A stretch of 64,000 nt of DNA. It comes from Sphingomonas lacunae. Its GTDB lineage: Bacteria > Pseudomonadota > Alphaproteobacteria > Sphingomonadales > Sphingomonadaceae. Made by a program: the position numbers and the translations under genes. The stretch's first letter is position 1. Each line of letters starts with the position of its first letter. The notes under the pieces are model-generated. The model worked only from the letters and a program-made list of their open reading frames with translations, was not told the DNA's origin and did not search any database. The stretch lies in NCBI RefSeq assembly GCF_012979535.1, contig NZ_CP053015.1, forward strand, positions 1,736,001 through 1,800,000, read 5' to 3'. Positions 41,624-51,214 of the stretch are shown here, piece after piece.

Positions 41624-42723
41624 GGGCGATCGAGCGCCTCATCATGTTGTTGCGCGATCCCGCCAAGGCGGCTGACGTGCCGGCCGATGCCTGGGACGCC
41701 ATCCTCTCGGTCGCGCGCGGTGAGGTCATGCTCGGCACACTCGCGCTCCGCCTTGCCGGCCAGCCGCTGCCGTCCAGCGTTGCCAGGCATCTCGAAGCGG
41801 CAGCCCGTGCTGCCGATCACGCGCAACGCCTCGCGCTATGGGAGGCGGAGATGTGCCGCCGTGCGCTCGGCCCGCTGGGTATCGCGCCCATCCTGCTCAA
41901 GGGCACGGCCTATGCCGCCGCCGGGCTGCCCAACGCTGCAGGGCGGCAGATCGGCGATCTCGACATTCTGGTCCCGCGCGAGCGGCTGGACGAGGTTGAG
42001 GCGGCGCTGCTGGCTGCCGACTGGGAATGGGTTAAGGACGATCCCTATGATCAGGCCTATTACCGCCGCTGGATGCACGAGTTGCCGCCGCTGATCCATG
42101 CCGAGCGAGACCGCATGGTCGATGTCCACCACACTATCCTGCCGCTGACGGCCCGCATTACCCCCGATGCGGCAGCGATGATCGCCGACGCGCAAGACCT
42201 GCCGCTGCCAGCACATTTTGGGAATCTCCACGAACCGGGAGATGACCCGGAAATCCCTGCCGATCCCTCCACTGCCCCGCTGTTGGCAGGATACCGCGTC
42301 CTTGGCCGCTTCGATATCGTCCACCATTGTGTCGCCCATCTGATGGCCGATGGAGAAATGGACGGCGGCCTCAGGAATCTCTGGGATTTTCATTGCCTTG
42401 TGCTGGAAATGCAACGGCGGACCAATGGCAAATATCTAAAAGACTTGTTGTCCGACACCGGACGCCACGGCCTCCGTCATGCCTATGCCCGCACCGCCCG
42501 GCTGGCTCATCATCTTTTCGGGACGCCGATGTACGTGCTTGCACGGCTTACCCTCACCGACCAACTCTTCCTCCGCCGTCTGCTCGCGCGCGATGATTGG
42601 GGTCGCGAAATCCACCGCCCTCTGCGCTTCGCCTTCTATATCCGCAGCCACCTTTTGCGAATGCCGCTGCCGATGTTGCTCCGCCACCTCTGGATCAAAT
42701 GGCGAAAGGGTTCGGCGGTCTGA
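41620..42723 (+). CDS. Nucleotidyltransferase-family protein of the HPr-rel-A cassette
   Basis: A 367-residue protein. GTG 41620 overlaps the kinase stop (GTGA), which argues for it over the ATG at 41644. The central motif ILLKGTAYAAAGLPNAAGRQIGDLDILV (shown in parts: ILLKG near residue 95 and GDLDILV near residue 115) holds the D-x-D pair of nucleotidyltransferases of the PF14907 type. The rest is helical with several His-rich stretches (VDVHHTILP, FDIVHHCVAHL). Such proteins accompany HprK-like kinases in lasso-peptide tailoring clusters. It may add nucleotides or other groups to a peptide or phosphate; the reaction is unproven. Confidence 0.8.
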   Translation: MRAIERLIMLLRDPAKAADVPADAWDAILSVARGEVMLGTLALRLAGQPLPSSVARHLEAAARAADHAQRLALWEAEMCRRALGPLGIAPILLKGTAYAAAGLPNAAGRQIGDLDILVPRERLDEVEAALLAADWEWVKDDPYDQAYYRRWMHELPPLIHAERDRMVDVHHTILPLTARITPDAAAMIADAQDLPLPAHFGNLHEPGDDPEIPADPSTAPLLAGYRVLGRFDIVHHCVAHLMADGEMDGGLRNLWDFHCLVLEMQRRTNGKYLKDLLSDTGRHGLRHAYARTARLAHHLFGTPMYVLARLTLTDQLFLRRLLARDDWGREIHRPLRFAFYIRSHLLRMPLPMLLRHLWIKWRKGSAV

Positions 42724-42788
42724 GTTGCGCTTGACAGCCAGACAAATGTTCCTACTCTGTTCCAAACAACGACTCAGAGGAGGACCAG

Positions 42789-43169
42789 ATGATCGGCTAT
42801 GTGACCCTCGGTACCAACGACTTGCCGCGTGCCGCCGCATTTTATGATGCGCTTGCGGGGGAGATGGGCACGCCCCGCATGATGGAATTTGAGACCTTCA
42901 TCGCCTGGGGCACGGAAAATGGTCCCGCTGGCATCGCCGTCACCAAACCCTATGACGGGCAAGCAGCCACTGTTGGCAACGGGGTGATGGTCGCGCTGGA
43001 AGCAAAGGACAAGGATCAGGTCCACCGCCTCTATGATATCGCGCTCGCCCATGGCGGCACGTGCGAAGGTCCTCCGGGACCGCGCGGTGACGGTTTCTAC
43101 GCTGGTTATTTCCGCGACCCCGATGGCAACAAGCTCAACGCCTTTGTGATGGGTGAAGCGGCGGCCTGA
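42789..43169 (+). CDS. VOC (glyoxalase/dioxygenase-like) family protein
   Basis: A 126-residue single-domain protein of the vicinal oxygen chelate superfamily. It opens YVTLGTNDLPRAAAFYDAL, the typical first beta-alpha-beta unit, and ends GYFRDPDGNKLNAFV, the second unit with the metal-region Asp-Pro-Asp-Gly turn. GGAGGA precedes the ATG closely. The expected first metal His is replaced (VTLGTND), so metal-dependent catalysis is uncertain. Substrate unknown. It stands between the HPr-rel-A cassette and gph, with no sign of belonging to either. Confidence 0.85.
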   Translation: MIGYVTLGTNDLPRAAAFYDALAGEMGTPRMMEFETFIAWGTENGPAGIAVTKPYDGQAATVGNGVMVALEAKDKDQVHRLYDIALAHGGTCEGPPGPRGDGFYAGYFRDPDGNKLNAFVMGEAAA

Positions 43170-43195
43170 CCGGTCTTGCGCTGCGGCGGCGGGGA

Positions 43196-43885
43196 TCATC
43201 CCAGTCGCCGTAGCCTCGGCACCAACTCGTCGAAATGGTTGATGACAGCGTCCGCGTTCAGCGTCTCGACCGGTTGCATCATATAGCCGAAGCTGCAGGC
43301 GACAGTAGTCGTGCCCGCTGCCCTCCCGGCATCAATGTCGAAATGGGAATCACCGATAAAGGCGGTGCGCGCTGCATCTTTCACCGGGTCGCCGCCGCAC
43401 CTCGCTATCATCGTTTGGACGGTGATTGGGTCAGGCTTGGCGACAGCCAGCGTGTCGCCACCTATAATGGTGGCGAGGCGGTGCGTAAGTCCGAGCGCGT
43501 CAAGCAGCAACCGCGCATAATGCTCGCGCTTGTTGGTCACCACCGCATAGCGCACGCCCATCGCGTCGAGCGCATCGAGCGCTGCCAAGGTCCCCTCGAA
43601 CGGCCGGCTGTGCACCGCGATATTGGCCTCATAATGCGCCAGCAACGTGATCAGCAGACTATCCAGCCGTTCGTCACTGACTGCTGGTGCACCTGCCAGC
43701 TTGATCCCCAGTTGCAGCATCATCCGCGCCCCGCCGCCAATCACCGTGCGGATTTGCGCATTGCTCAGCGGTGCAATGTCGGCGCTCGCCAGCGCATGGT
43801 TGGTCGCGGCGAGCAGGTCGTCGGCGGTGTCGACTAGCGTACCGTCGAGATCAAATCCGACATAGGCAAAGGGAAAATCACGCAT
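43196..43885 (-). CDS. gph: Phosphoglycolate phosphatase-like HAD hydrolase
   Basis: A 229-residue HAD-superfamily phosphatase. Motif I FDLDGTLVDT (residues 10-19) has the nucleophile Asp and acid-base Asp; VTNKREHY near residue 112 is motif II; AKPDPITV near 145 supplies Lys; and FIGDSHFDIDAGRAAG near 168 gives the metal Asp. The small helical cap fits Gph, which removes phosphate from 2-phosphoglycolate arising in DNA repair. GGAG is eight bases before ATG 43885. It diverges from glmU, 92 bases apart. Confidence 0.9.
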   Translation of the reverse strand: MRDFPFAYVGFDLDGTLVDTADDLLAATNHALASADIAPLSNAQIRTVIGGGARMMLQLGIKLAGAPAVSDERLDSLLITLLAHYEANIAVHSRPFEGTLAALDALDAMGVRYAVVTNKREHYARLLLDALGLTHRLATIIGGDTLAVAKPDPITVQTMIARCGGDPVKDAARTAFIGDSHFDIDAGRAAGTTTVACSFGYMMQPVETLNADAVINHFDELVPRLRRLG

Positions 43886-43977
43886 CGCGCCGCTCCTGCC
43901 GCGCCGTAGTGGAAACCGCAACCAATTGCTGGCAAAGGGAGCGCCAGACCAGAAACTCAGCCAGTCGAGGCAAACGC

Positions 43978-45339
43978 ATGACCAATCCCGCCCTCCGCCG
44001 CCCGCTCGCCGCCGTCATTCTCGCCGCGGGGCAGGGGACGCGGATGAAGTCGGCCAAACACAAGGTTCTCCACCCTCTCGCAGGCAAGCCGATGCTGGCG
44101 CATCTGCTTGATACGGTGGCCGGGCTTGGTGCCGAACGCACCGTTGTGGTTGTCGGCGCGGGCGGGGATCAGGTCGAGGCCGCCGTGGCTCACCGAGAAG
44201 TTGATATCGCCTGGCAGCGTGAGCAACTCGGCACAGGCCACGCCGTGCTGCAAGCCAAGGAAGCGCTGGCTGGCTTCGGCGGGGACGTCCTCATCCTCTA
44301 TGGCGATGTGCCGCTGGTCAGCGCCGCGACGATGCAGCGCATGATCGACCGGCTCAACTTCGGCATCGAACCGCGCGCGGTCGTCCTTGGCTTCCGCCCT
44401 GACAATGCCGGGGCCTATGGCCGCATCATCGCCAAGGCTGATGGCACCATCGAGAAAATGGTCGAGTATAAGGACGCGAGCGAGGCCGAACGCGCCGTTG
44501 ACCTGTGCAACTCCGGCCTCATGGCGGTTCGCTCGACCGACCTGTTCGTTCTGCTCGACAAGATCGGCAACGATAATGCGGCGGGCGAATATTATCTCCC
44601 CGACATCGTCATGCTTCCGGGGCAGGCGAGCGCGGTGATCGAAGTGGAAGACCCCGCCGAAGTCACCGGCGTCAACAGCCGCGCCGAACTCGCCGCGCTC
44701 GAATTGGTCTGGCAGCAAAGACGTCGCGTCCAGGCCATGGCCGATGGCGTCAGCCTCGTCGCGCCCGAAACCGTCTGGTTCAGCCACGATACCGCCATCG
44801 CCCGCGATGTGACGATCCACCCGAATGTCGTCTTCGGCCCCGGCGTGAAAATCAGTGAAGGCGCGACCATCCACGCCTTCTCGCATCTCGAAGGGGCAGA
44901 TGTCGGCCCCAAGGCCGAGGTCGGCCCCTATGCCCGCCTGCGCCCCGGCGCGATTCTTGAGGAAAAGGCCAAGGTCGGCAATTTCGTCGAGATGAAAAAG
45001 GCGCGCATGGGCAAAGGCGCGAAAGCCAGCCACCTCACCTACCTCGGCGATGCCGATGTCGGCGCGGGCGCTAACATTGGCGCGGGCACCATCACCTGCA
45101 ATTATGATGGCTATTTCAAATATCCGACCGTGATTGGCGAAGGTGCCTTCATCGGCAGCAACTCGTCACTCGTCGCGCCGGTCACCATCGGCGCCGGTGC
45201 CATCGTTGGCGCGGGCGGTGTCGTCACCAAGGACGTGACTGCCGACGCCCTTGCCCTCATTCGAGCACCCCAGACCGAGAAGCCCGGCTGGGCCAAGCGC
45301 TTCCGCGACGCGATGTTGGCGAAGAAGGCGGTGAAGTAA
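43978..45339 (+). CDS. glmU: Bifunctional GlmU (GlcNAc-1-P uridyltransferase / GlcN-1-P acetyltransferase)
   Basis: Makes UDP-N-acetylglucosamine for cell wall and lipopolysaccharide in two steps. The 453-residue protein starts at 43978 with GAGG seven bases before. The N-terminal pyrophosphorylase domain shows ILAAGQGTRMKSAKHKVLHPL (residues about 15-35) and YGDVPLV near 105. The C-terminal left-handed beta-helix (about 250-435) has EGADVGPKAEVGPYARLRPG, the catalytic-region GNFVEMKKARMG and NYDGYFKYPT. glmS lies 2.5 kb downstream in the same direction, with six genes between. Confidence 0.97.
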   Translation: MTNPALRRPLAAVILAAGQGTRMKSAKHKVLHPLAGKPMLAHLLDTVAGLGAERTVVVVGAGGDQVEAAVAHREVDIAWQREQLGTGHAVLQAKEALAGFGGDVLILYGDVPLVSAATMQRMIDRLNFGIEPRAVVLGFRPDNAGAYGRIIAKADGTIEKMVEYKDASEAERAVDLCNSGLMAVRSTDLFVLLDKIGNDNAAGEYYLPDIVMLPGQASAVIEVEDPAEVTGVNSRAELAALELVWQQRRRVQAMADGVSLVAPETVWFSHDTAIARDVTIHPNVVFGPGVKISEGATIHAFSHLEGADVGPKAEVGPYARLRPGAILEEKAKVGNFVEMKKARMGKGAKASHLTYLGDADVGAGANIGAGTITCNYDGYFKYPTVIGEGAFIGSNSSLVAPVTIGAGAIVGAGGVVTKDVTADALALIRAPQTEKPGWAKRFRDAMLAKKAVK

Positions 45340-45344
45340 CACGC

Positions 45345-45806
45345 ATGACGACCCGCCACGTCGCTCAGATCAATGTTGCCCGCTTCCGCGTGGCCAAGGA
45401 TGATCCGGTCAACGCCCCCTTCATGGCCGCGCTCGATCATGTCAATGCCATGGCCGATGCTAGCGATGGCTTCATCTGGCGGTTGGTGGGCGATGGCAAT
45501 GATGCCACCGATGTCGAGGTCATCCCTGGCGATCCCGACTTCATCGTCAACATGTCTGTCTGGCGCGATATCGCCTCGCTCGAAGCCTTTGCCTATCGCC
45601 AGCCAGACCATCGCAAGGTCCTGTCTCAACGCGCCGAATGGTTTGATGTGATGGAGCCTTCCTTCTGCCTGTGGTGGGTGCCGGTCGGCCATATCCCGAC
45701 GGTCGAGGAAGGCATCGCCATGCTGGCCCGGCTCAAGGCCGAGGGGGCGGGGGATGAGGTGTTCACCTTTGCCTCTTGGAAAGCATCGCGGGCGGGCAGG
45801 GGTTGA
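45345..45806 (+). CDS. DUF3291 domain protein
   Basis: A 153-residue soluble protein of the DUF3291 family. VAQINVARFRVAKDDP at the N-terminus, HVNAMADASDGFIWRL, and the FCLWWVPVGHIPTVEEGIAMLARL segment are diagnostic. The fold is thought to be a dimeric alpha/beta barrel-like (ABM) domain. Its function is unknown. It starts five bases after the glmU stop, likely in the same transcript. Confidence 0.88.
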   Translation: MTTRHVAQINVARFRVAKDDPVNAPFMAALDHVNAMADASDGFIWRLVGDGNDATDVEVIPGDPDFIVNMSVWRDIASLEAFAYRQPDHRKVLSQRAEWFDVMEPSFCLWWVPVGHIPTVEEGIAMLARLKAEGAGDEVFTFASWKASRAGRG

Positions 45807-45816
45807 GCGTCCAACC

Positions 45817-46359
45817 ATGCTGCCCACGCTCATCGCATCGCGCCTGACCCTGCGCCCCTTGCGCGACGAGGACTCCGCGGCTCTTCACCCGGTCTTCGCC
45901 GATCCCGCCGTGATGCAATGGTGGTCGCATGGTCCGCACCAGTCGCCGGAAAAAACACGAGAAGTCGTCGCGCTCAACGCGTTGCAGGAACCCGGCTATG
46001 CCTGCTGGGCCATCACACTCGATGGTGGCGCGGCGCATGGCTGGGTGACGCTCAAGGACCGCCGTCCCGGCGTCAGTGAGATCGGCTATCTGATTGGCCG
46101 CAGCCTTTGGGGGCAGGGCTATGGCCGCGAAGCAGTCACCGCGGTGCTCGACCATGGGTTTGCATGTCCGGGCCAGCGACGTGTCTATGCCGATGTCGAC
46201 CCCGAGAACGCCCCCTCAATCCGTCTGCTCGAACGGCTGGGCTTTGTCCTCGAAGGGCATTTGCGCGAGGAATGGGAAACCCACATCGGCGTGCGCGACA
46301 CCATCCTCTATGGCCTGTTGGCGCGGGAGTGGCTGGGCAGGGCAGCTCAGGCCGGATAG
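45817..46359 (+). CDS. GNAT-family N-acetyltransferase (RimJ/RimL-like)
   Basis: A 180-residue acetyltransferase. It opens with IASRLTLRPLRDEDSAAL, the RimJ/RimL-type start. The acetyl-CoA-binding motif lies at IGYLIGRSLWGQGYGREAV (near residue 93; Q/R-x-x-G-x-G/A region is GQGYGRE). The last third has ENAPSIRLLERLGFVLEGHLREEW and the terminal D-T-I-L-Y-G-L-L, standard for this group. Target unknown: ribosomal protein, antibiotic or other amine. Its end overlaps the convergent GST gene by 13 bases. Confidence 0.88.
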   Translation: MLPTLIASRLTLRPLRDEDSAALHPVFADPAVMQWWSHGPHQSPEKTREVVALNALQEPGYACWAITLDGGAAHGWVTLKDRRPGVSEIGYLIGRSLWGQGYGREAVTAVLDHGFACPGQRRVYADVDPENAPSIRLLERLGFVLEGHLREEWETHIGVRDTILYGLLAREWLGRAAQAG

Positions 46360-47054
46360 AATCGCGCTGCAAACCGCTCGAGAAAGCTGACCAGATTGGC
46401 GTGGCCGGCAATCACCGGCTTTATCGGGCTGGCAAATCCGACCTGATAAACATTCGCCAGCAGCGAATAGACGACGCAGTCGGTTTCGGTCGGCTCATCG
46501 CCAAAGAACCAGTCCTGCCCGTCCAGCATGGCGGCCAAGGCATCAATGTCGCGCTTGGCAATGGCGGCGATTTCCTCCGGGCTATGGTGGCCCATGCCCT
46601 GGCCTTTGAGCTGTTTCAGCACGCCGCGCCGGGCAAAAGGCGCCATGATGGTGCGCGGGATCGCCGGGATGCCGCCCAGCACGCTGCCTTTCAGCACCGG
46701 CCAGTTCTCGGCCGTGTTCCACCGGTCATTGACCATCGCCCAATAGAGATTTTCCTCGACCAACCGCTGGATCGCCAGCGCCTGCCCGCGCTGCGCCTGA
46801 GTCAGGCAGGCGTCGGGATCAACCCCGAAGCGCTCCTTCAGATAGAGGATGATCAGCGTCGAATCACCGATCTTGCGCCCCTCATGCTCGATCCACGGCG
46901 CCTTGCCCTTGGGCCCGCCGAATGGCGTCGTCGCCGTCACCGCCTCATGCGGGATGCCGGTCATCCGCAAAAAGGCGTCGAGCTTCAAACAGAAGGGGCT
47001 CACCGAAACCAGCCCCCAACCGCCGGGCAGATGATACGCCACCACCTTGTCCAT
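46347..47054 (-). CDS. Glutathione S-transferase-like protein (Tom37/FAXC-type)
   Basis: A 235-residue protein with an N-terminal thioredoxin-like half (SVSPFCLKLDAFLRMTGIPHEAV, then GKAPWIEHEGRKIGDSTLIILYLKERFG with the glutathione-binding D-S) and a C-terminal helical GST domain (about residues 95-235, DWFFGDEPTETDCVVYSLLANVYQ). The SPFCLKL-type N-terminus resembles the metaxin/failed-axon-connections branch more than classic GSTs. Start 47054 follows the sequence ATGGGGTG. It diverges from vapB across 118 bases. Activity not predictable. Confidence 0.86.
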   Translation of the reverse strand: MDKVVAYHLPGGWGLVSVSPFCLKLDAFLRMTGIPHEAVTATTPFGGPKGKAPWIEHEGRKIGDSTLIILYLKERFGVDPDACLTQAQRGQALAIQRLVEENLYWAMVNDRWNTAENWPVLKGSVLGGIPAIPRTIMAPFARRGVLKQLKGQGMGHHSPEEIAAIAKRDIDALAAMLDGQDWFFGDEPTETDCVVYSLLANVYQVGFASPIKPVIAGHANLVSFLERFAARFYPA

Positions 47055-47135
47055 TGCACACCCCATCACAGCCTCGACGCACCCAGCATGACAGACTGTT
47101 TCGATAGCGAAAGGGAAAAGTGGCGCCGCGCTGCC

Positions 47136-47172
47136 TTGACATGATATCATGATATGATATCAGTATATCATC
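47136..47172 (+). promoter_or_regulatory. vapBC promoter and AT-rich operator
   Basis: TTGACA (47136-47141) is a likely -35. Then a series of TGATATCA-like repeats runs to the ATG: ATGATATCAT (47141-47150) is a perfect palindrome and TGATAT-CAGT-ATATCA (47155-47170) an inverted repeat. These are typical of autoregulated toxin-antitoxin operons, bound by the VapB ribbon-helix-helix. No ribosome binding site is present, suggesting a leaderless mRNA. Confidence 0.72.
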
Positions 47173-47421
47173 ATGGCGCGCATCCTTACCGACATCCCCG
47201 ACGAAGACATTGAAAAGCTCGATGCCCTCGCCAAGCGGCAGGGGAAATCGCGTGCGGCGGAAATCCGTGAGGCGATCCAGCTGTATCTGGTTCAGCATGC
47301 AGACAATCAGGACTGGATCACGCGGGGTGCGGGCTTGTGGAAGCACAAGTCCGACATTGGTGATGCCGTCGAGTATCAGAGGGCGATGCGGGAAGACCGC
47401 CGGCCCTATGATGATGTCTGA
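47173..47421 (+). CDS. vapB: VapB-type ribbon-helix-helix antitoxin
   Basis: An 82-residue protein. Residues 1-45 form a ribbon-helix-helix DNA-binding domain (MARILTDIPDEDIEKLDALAKRQGKSRAAEIREAI in short parts). The acidic/aromatic C-terminus (TRGAGLWKHKSDIGD...YDDV) is the likely toxin-binding tail. It represses its own operon with the toxin and neutralises VapC by binding. The toxin gene follows after 21 bases. Base composition of the gene is lower in GC than neighbours, as in many mobile toxin-antitoxin modules. Confidence 0.9.
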   Translation: MARILTDIPDEDIEKLDALAKRQGKSRAAEIREAIQLYLVQHADNQDWITRGAGLWKHKSDIGDAVEYQRAMREDRRPYDDV

Positions 47422-47442
47422 GACACGGTCTGCTGACTGAGC

Positions 47443-47808
47443 ATGTCTGCCCCCTTTTTCGACACCAATATCCTGATCGACTGGTTGAAGGATGATCGCA
47501 GGGCGACCAGCGAGCTGTCGCGCTACAAAAAGCATCGCATCAGCCGGATTGTATGGACGGAATTGTTGGCCGGTGTACCGCTTGAGGAGCGTGCAACCCT
47601 GCAGCAGGCGCTGTCCGCGTTCGAAGTGGTGGAAATCGACGCCCGTATTGCCACGGCCGCTGCCGACATCCGCTATCGCGCGCGAATGAAGTTGATGGAT
47701 GCCTATATCCTTGCCACGGCGCAGGTGAATGGATCGATCCTGATTACACGAAATACCAAGGATTTCCCGGCAGAGATGCCGGGCATCCGTGTCCCCTACA
47801 CCCTTTGA
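47443..47808 (+). CDS. vapC: VapC-type PIN-domain toxin RNase
   Basis: A 121-residue PIN-domain protein. Acidic catalytic residues are at FFDTNILIDWL (Asp7), the Glu in WTELLAG (about residue 40), MDAYILATA (Asp near 86) and the final Asp in TKDFP. These coordinate Mg2+ for cleavage of tRNA or rRNA. It is 21 bases after the antitoxin and 21 bases before glmS, so the module is inserted directly in front of an essential amino-sugar gene. Confidence 0.9.
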   Translation: MSAPFFDTNILIDWLKDDRRATSELSRYKKHRISRIVWTELLAGVPLEERATLQQALSAFEVVEIDARIATAAADIRYRARMKLMDAYILATAQVNGSILITRNTKDFPAEMPGIRVPYTL

Positions 47809-47829
47809 CCAGAAAGCGGCTTTTGAACC

Positions 47830-49653
<1,824 letters not shown>

Positions 49654-49679
49654 CCTCCGCCAGCACAGTGGGGATGATC

Positions 49680-50180
49680 ATGCACAACTTCGTGGCAAAA
49701 CCGAGCCGTTGGCGCATGGCGCTGCTCGGGTTGGGCGCAGTTGGCTTTGTTGTCCTGGGCGTGTGGATTGCCGGACTGCTGGGGAACCCGCCGAAGCCTG
49801 GCAGGGAATGGGCCGGTTGGCTGGCGATTGTCTTCTTTGGTCTCTGTACCCTGATGATCGGGCGTCGGCTGTTCGATACCGAAGATCAGGTCCGCATTGA
49901 TGCGCAGGGCATTGTCAGCAAGCAATGGTCAGCACAAACGATCCCCTGGTCGGCCATCGCCGACATTTCGGTGTGGGAATATCGCCACCAGAAATCGATC
50001 ATCCTGCACCTGCACGATCCGGCGCAATTTCCATCAACTACCCTTGCCGGCAAGTTGGCGGGGGCCAATCGTGCCCTGACCGGTGGAGATATCGCCATCA
50101 GCCTGACCGGGACAACCGGCAGGTTTGACGATGCCATGGCGGCTATCGGGCTTCATTTTCGTCCCGGCGGAATGACATGA
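49680..50180 (+). CDS. STM3941-family membrane protein
   Basis: A 166-residue protein with two membrane helices (about residues 10-32 and 45-67) and a soluble C-terminus containing VRIDAQGIVSKQWSAQTIPWSAIADISVW, the pattern I associate with the STM3941 family (PH-like domain after two helices). Function unknown. The ATG at 49680 is preferred because GGGGA stands before it; 49674 is too close. It begins three genes (this one, a small membrane protein and an M50-type protease) that run without gaps of note and may form one operon. Confidence 0.7.
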   Translation: MHNFVAKPSRWRMALLGLGAVGFVVLGVWIAGLLGNPPKPGREWAGWLAIVFFGLCTLMIGRRLFDTEDQVRIDAQGIVSKQWSAQTIPWSAIADISVWEYRHQKSIILHLHDPAQFPSTTLAGKLAGANRALTGGDIAISLTGTTGRFDDAMAAIGLHFRPGGMT

Positions 50181-50197
50181 TGGGTGCCTGAACCGAT

Positions 50198-50476
50198 ATG
50201 TCCGACCCGGCCACCGCGCTGCTTGCCCTGTTCTTCTTTTGCCTGCCCTGGCTGTTGATCTGGCAGATGGTCCGGGTCCGTCGGCGCGTACGTCAACAGG
50301 AAAGGCAAAGGCCGGACGTGGTGTCGCCGGTCAGGGCGGCGCATGTCGATGCCCTGTCGGTAGATGCCGATGGCCGCATTACCGCCCGGCCCGACAGTTT
50401 CGATCCTGCGCTTGCCGCCGCCGACCGCAACAGCCTCGCCGCCGATGATCTCAAAAATCTTGAGGGGCGGCGTTGA
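50198..50476 (+). CDS. Small membrane protein of unknown function
   Basis: A 92-residue protein: one N-terminal membrane helix (about 6-25, LLALFFFCLPWLLIW), a strongly basic stretch (RVRRRVRQQERQR) and a polar tail with two acidic sections. The basic stretch after the helix puts the tail in the cytoplasm. Its TGA overlaps the TTG start of the protease gene (TTGA), so the two are coupled. No family recognised. Confidence 0.65.
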   Translation: MSDPATALLALFFFCLPWLLIWQMVRVRRRVRQQERQRPDVVSPVRAAHVDALSVDADGRITARPDSFDPALAAADRNSLAADDLKNLEGRR

Positions 50477-51192
50477 ACTGGCTCAAACGCCTATTGAGAC
50501 CGCTGGCCACACTTGTGTCGATCATTGCCAGTTTCATGTTTGTCGGCGCGGCGCACGACTGGCTGCCATATTGGTCGACACTTGCCATCTTTGGCATGAT
50601 CCTGCTGATCATCACTTTTGTCATCTTCGTCCATGAACTTGGTCACGCCCTTGCCTTTCGCTGGCAGGGGGGCACGGTGGACGAATTCGCCGTCCTGTTC
50701 CTCGCTTGGCGGCGATCGCGCCAGGGCAAGCCTGGCGGCATGGGCTGGGCTCGCCGCATGGGGGCCGATATTGGCGGCTATGTGATTGGCCATTTCGGTG
50801 CGACCATCCGGACCCGCCGCAAGGCCATATGGGTTGCCGCTGGCGGCCCATTGGCCAATGGCCTGCTTACTATTCTTTGTCTGTTGGCGGCTTGGTCGAT
50901 TAACGCGATGACGGCGCCTGATATGCCGTCATCGTCAGCAACCGGGCTGGAAATTGTCGCCGGATCCCCGCCAGAGACTGCCGATCTTGGCCAACTGCCC
51001 GATGCCGATGAAGTGCAACAGATTTTCGACCAGGTTGAACGGATACAAAAACTCGAGGCAGCGCAAGCCATTCTGGTGCTGATTGGCTTGAATTCGCTGA
51101 TGACAGGCCTGCTCAACCTCATCCCCTTTTCGGGAAGTGACGGTTATGCGATTCTGCGCCATTGGCTCCAACGACGGGGACGTGATGGCTGA
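50473..51192 (+). CDS. M50-type intramembrane metalloprotease-like protein
   Basis: A 239-residue membrane protein. FVHELGHALAF near residue 52 is the HExxH zinc motif within a hydrophobic segment; NLIPFSGSDGYAILR near residue 217 gives the third metal ligand in the N-x-x-P-x-D-G form of site-2 proteases. About five membrane helices. The start is TTG 50473, with GAGGGG five bases upstream and overlap with the previous stop; the first ATG is too far inside. Unlike RseP it has no PDZ domain. Partner genes upstream may regulate it or be its clients. Confidence 0.82.
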   Translation: MNWLKRLLRPLATLVSIIASFMFVGAAHDWLPYWSTLAIFGMILLIITFVIFVHELGHALAFRWQGGTVDEFAVLFLAWRRSRQGKPGGMGWARRMGADIGGYVIGHFGATIRTRRKAIWVAAGGPLANGLLTILCLLAAWSINAMTAPDMPSSSATGLEIVAGSPPETADLGQLPDADEVQQIFDQVERIQKLEAAQAILVLIGLNSLMTGLLNLIPFSGSDGYAILRHWLQRRGRDG

Positions 51193-51214
51193 GATGCCTG
51201 ACCGTCGGGCCTGC

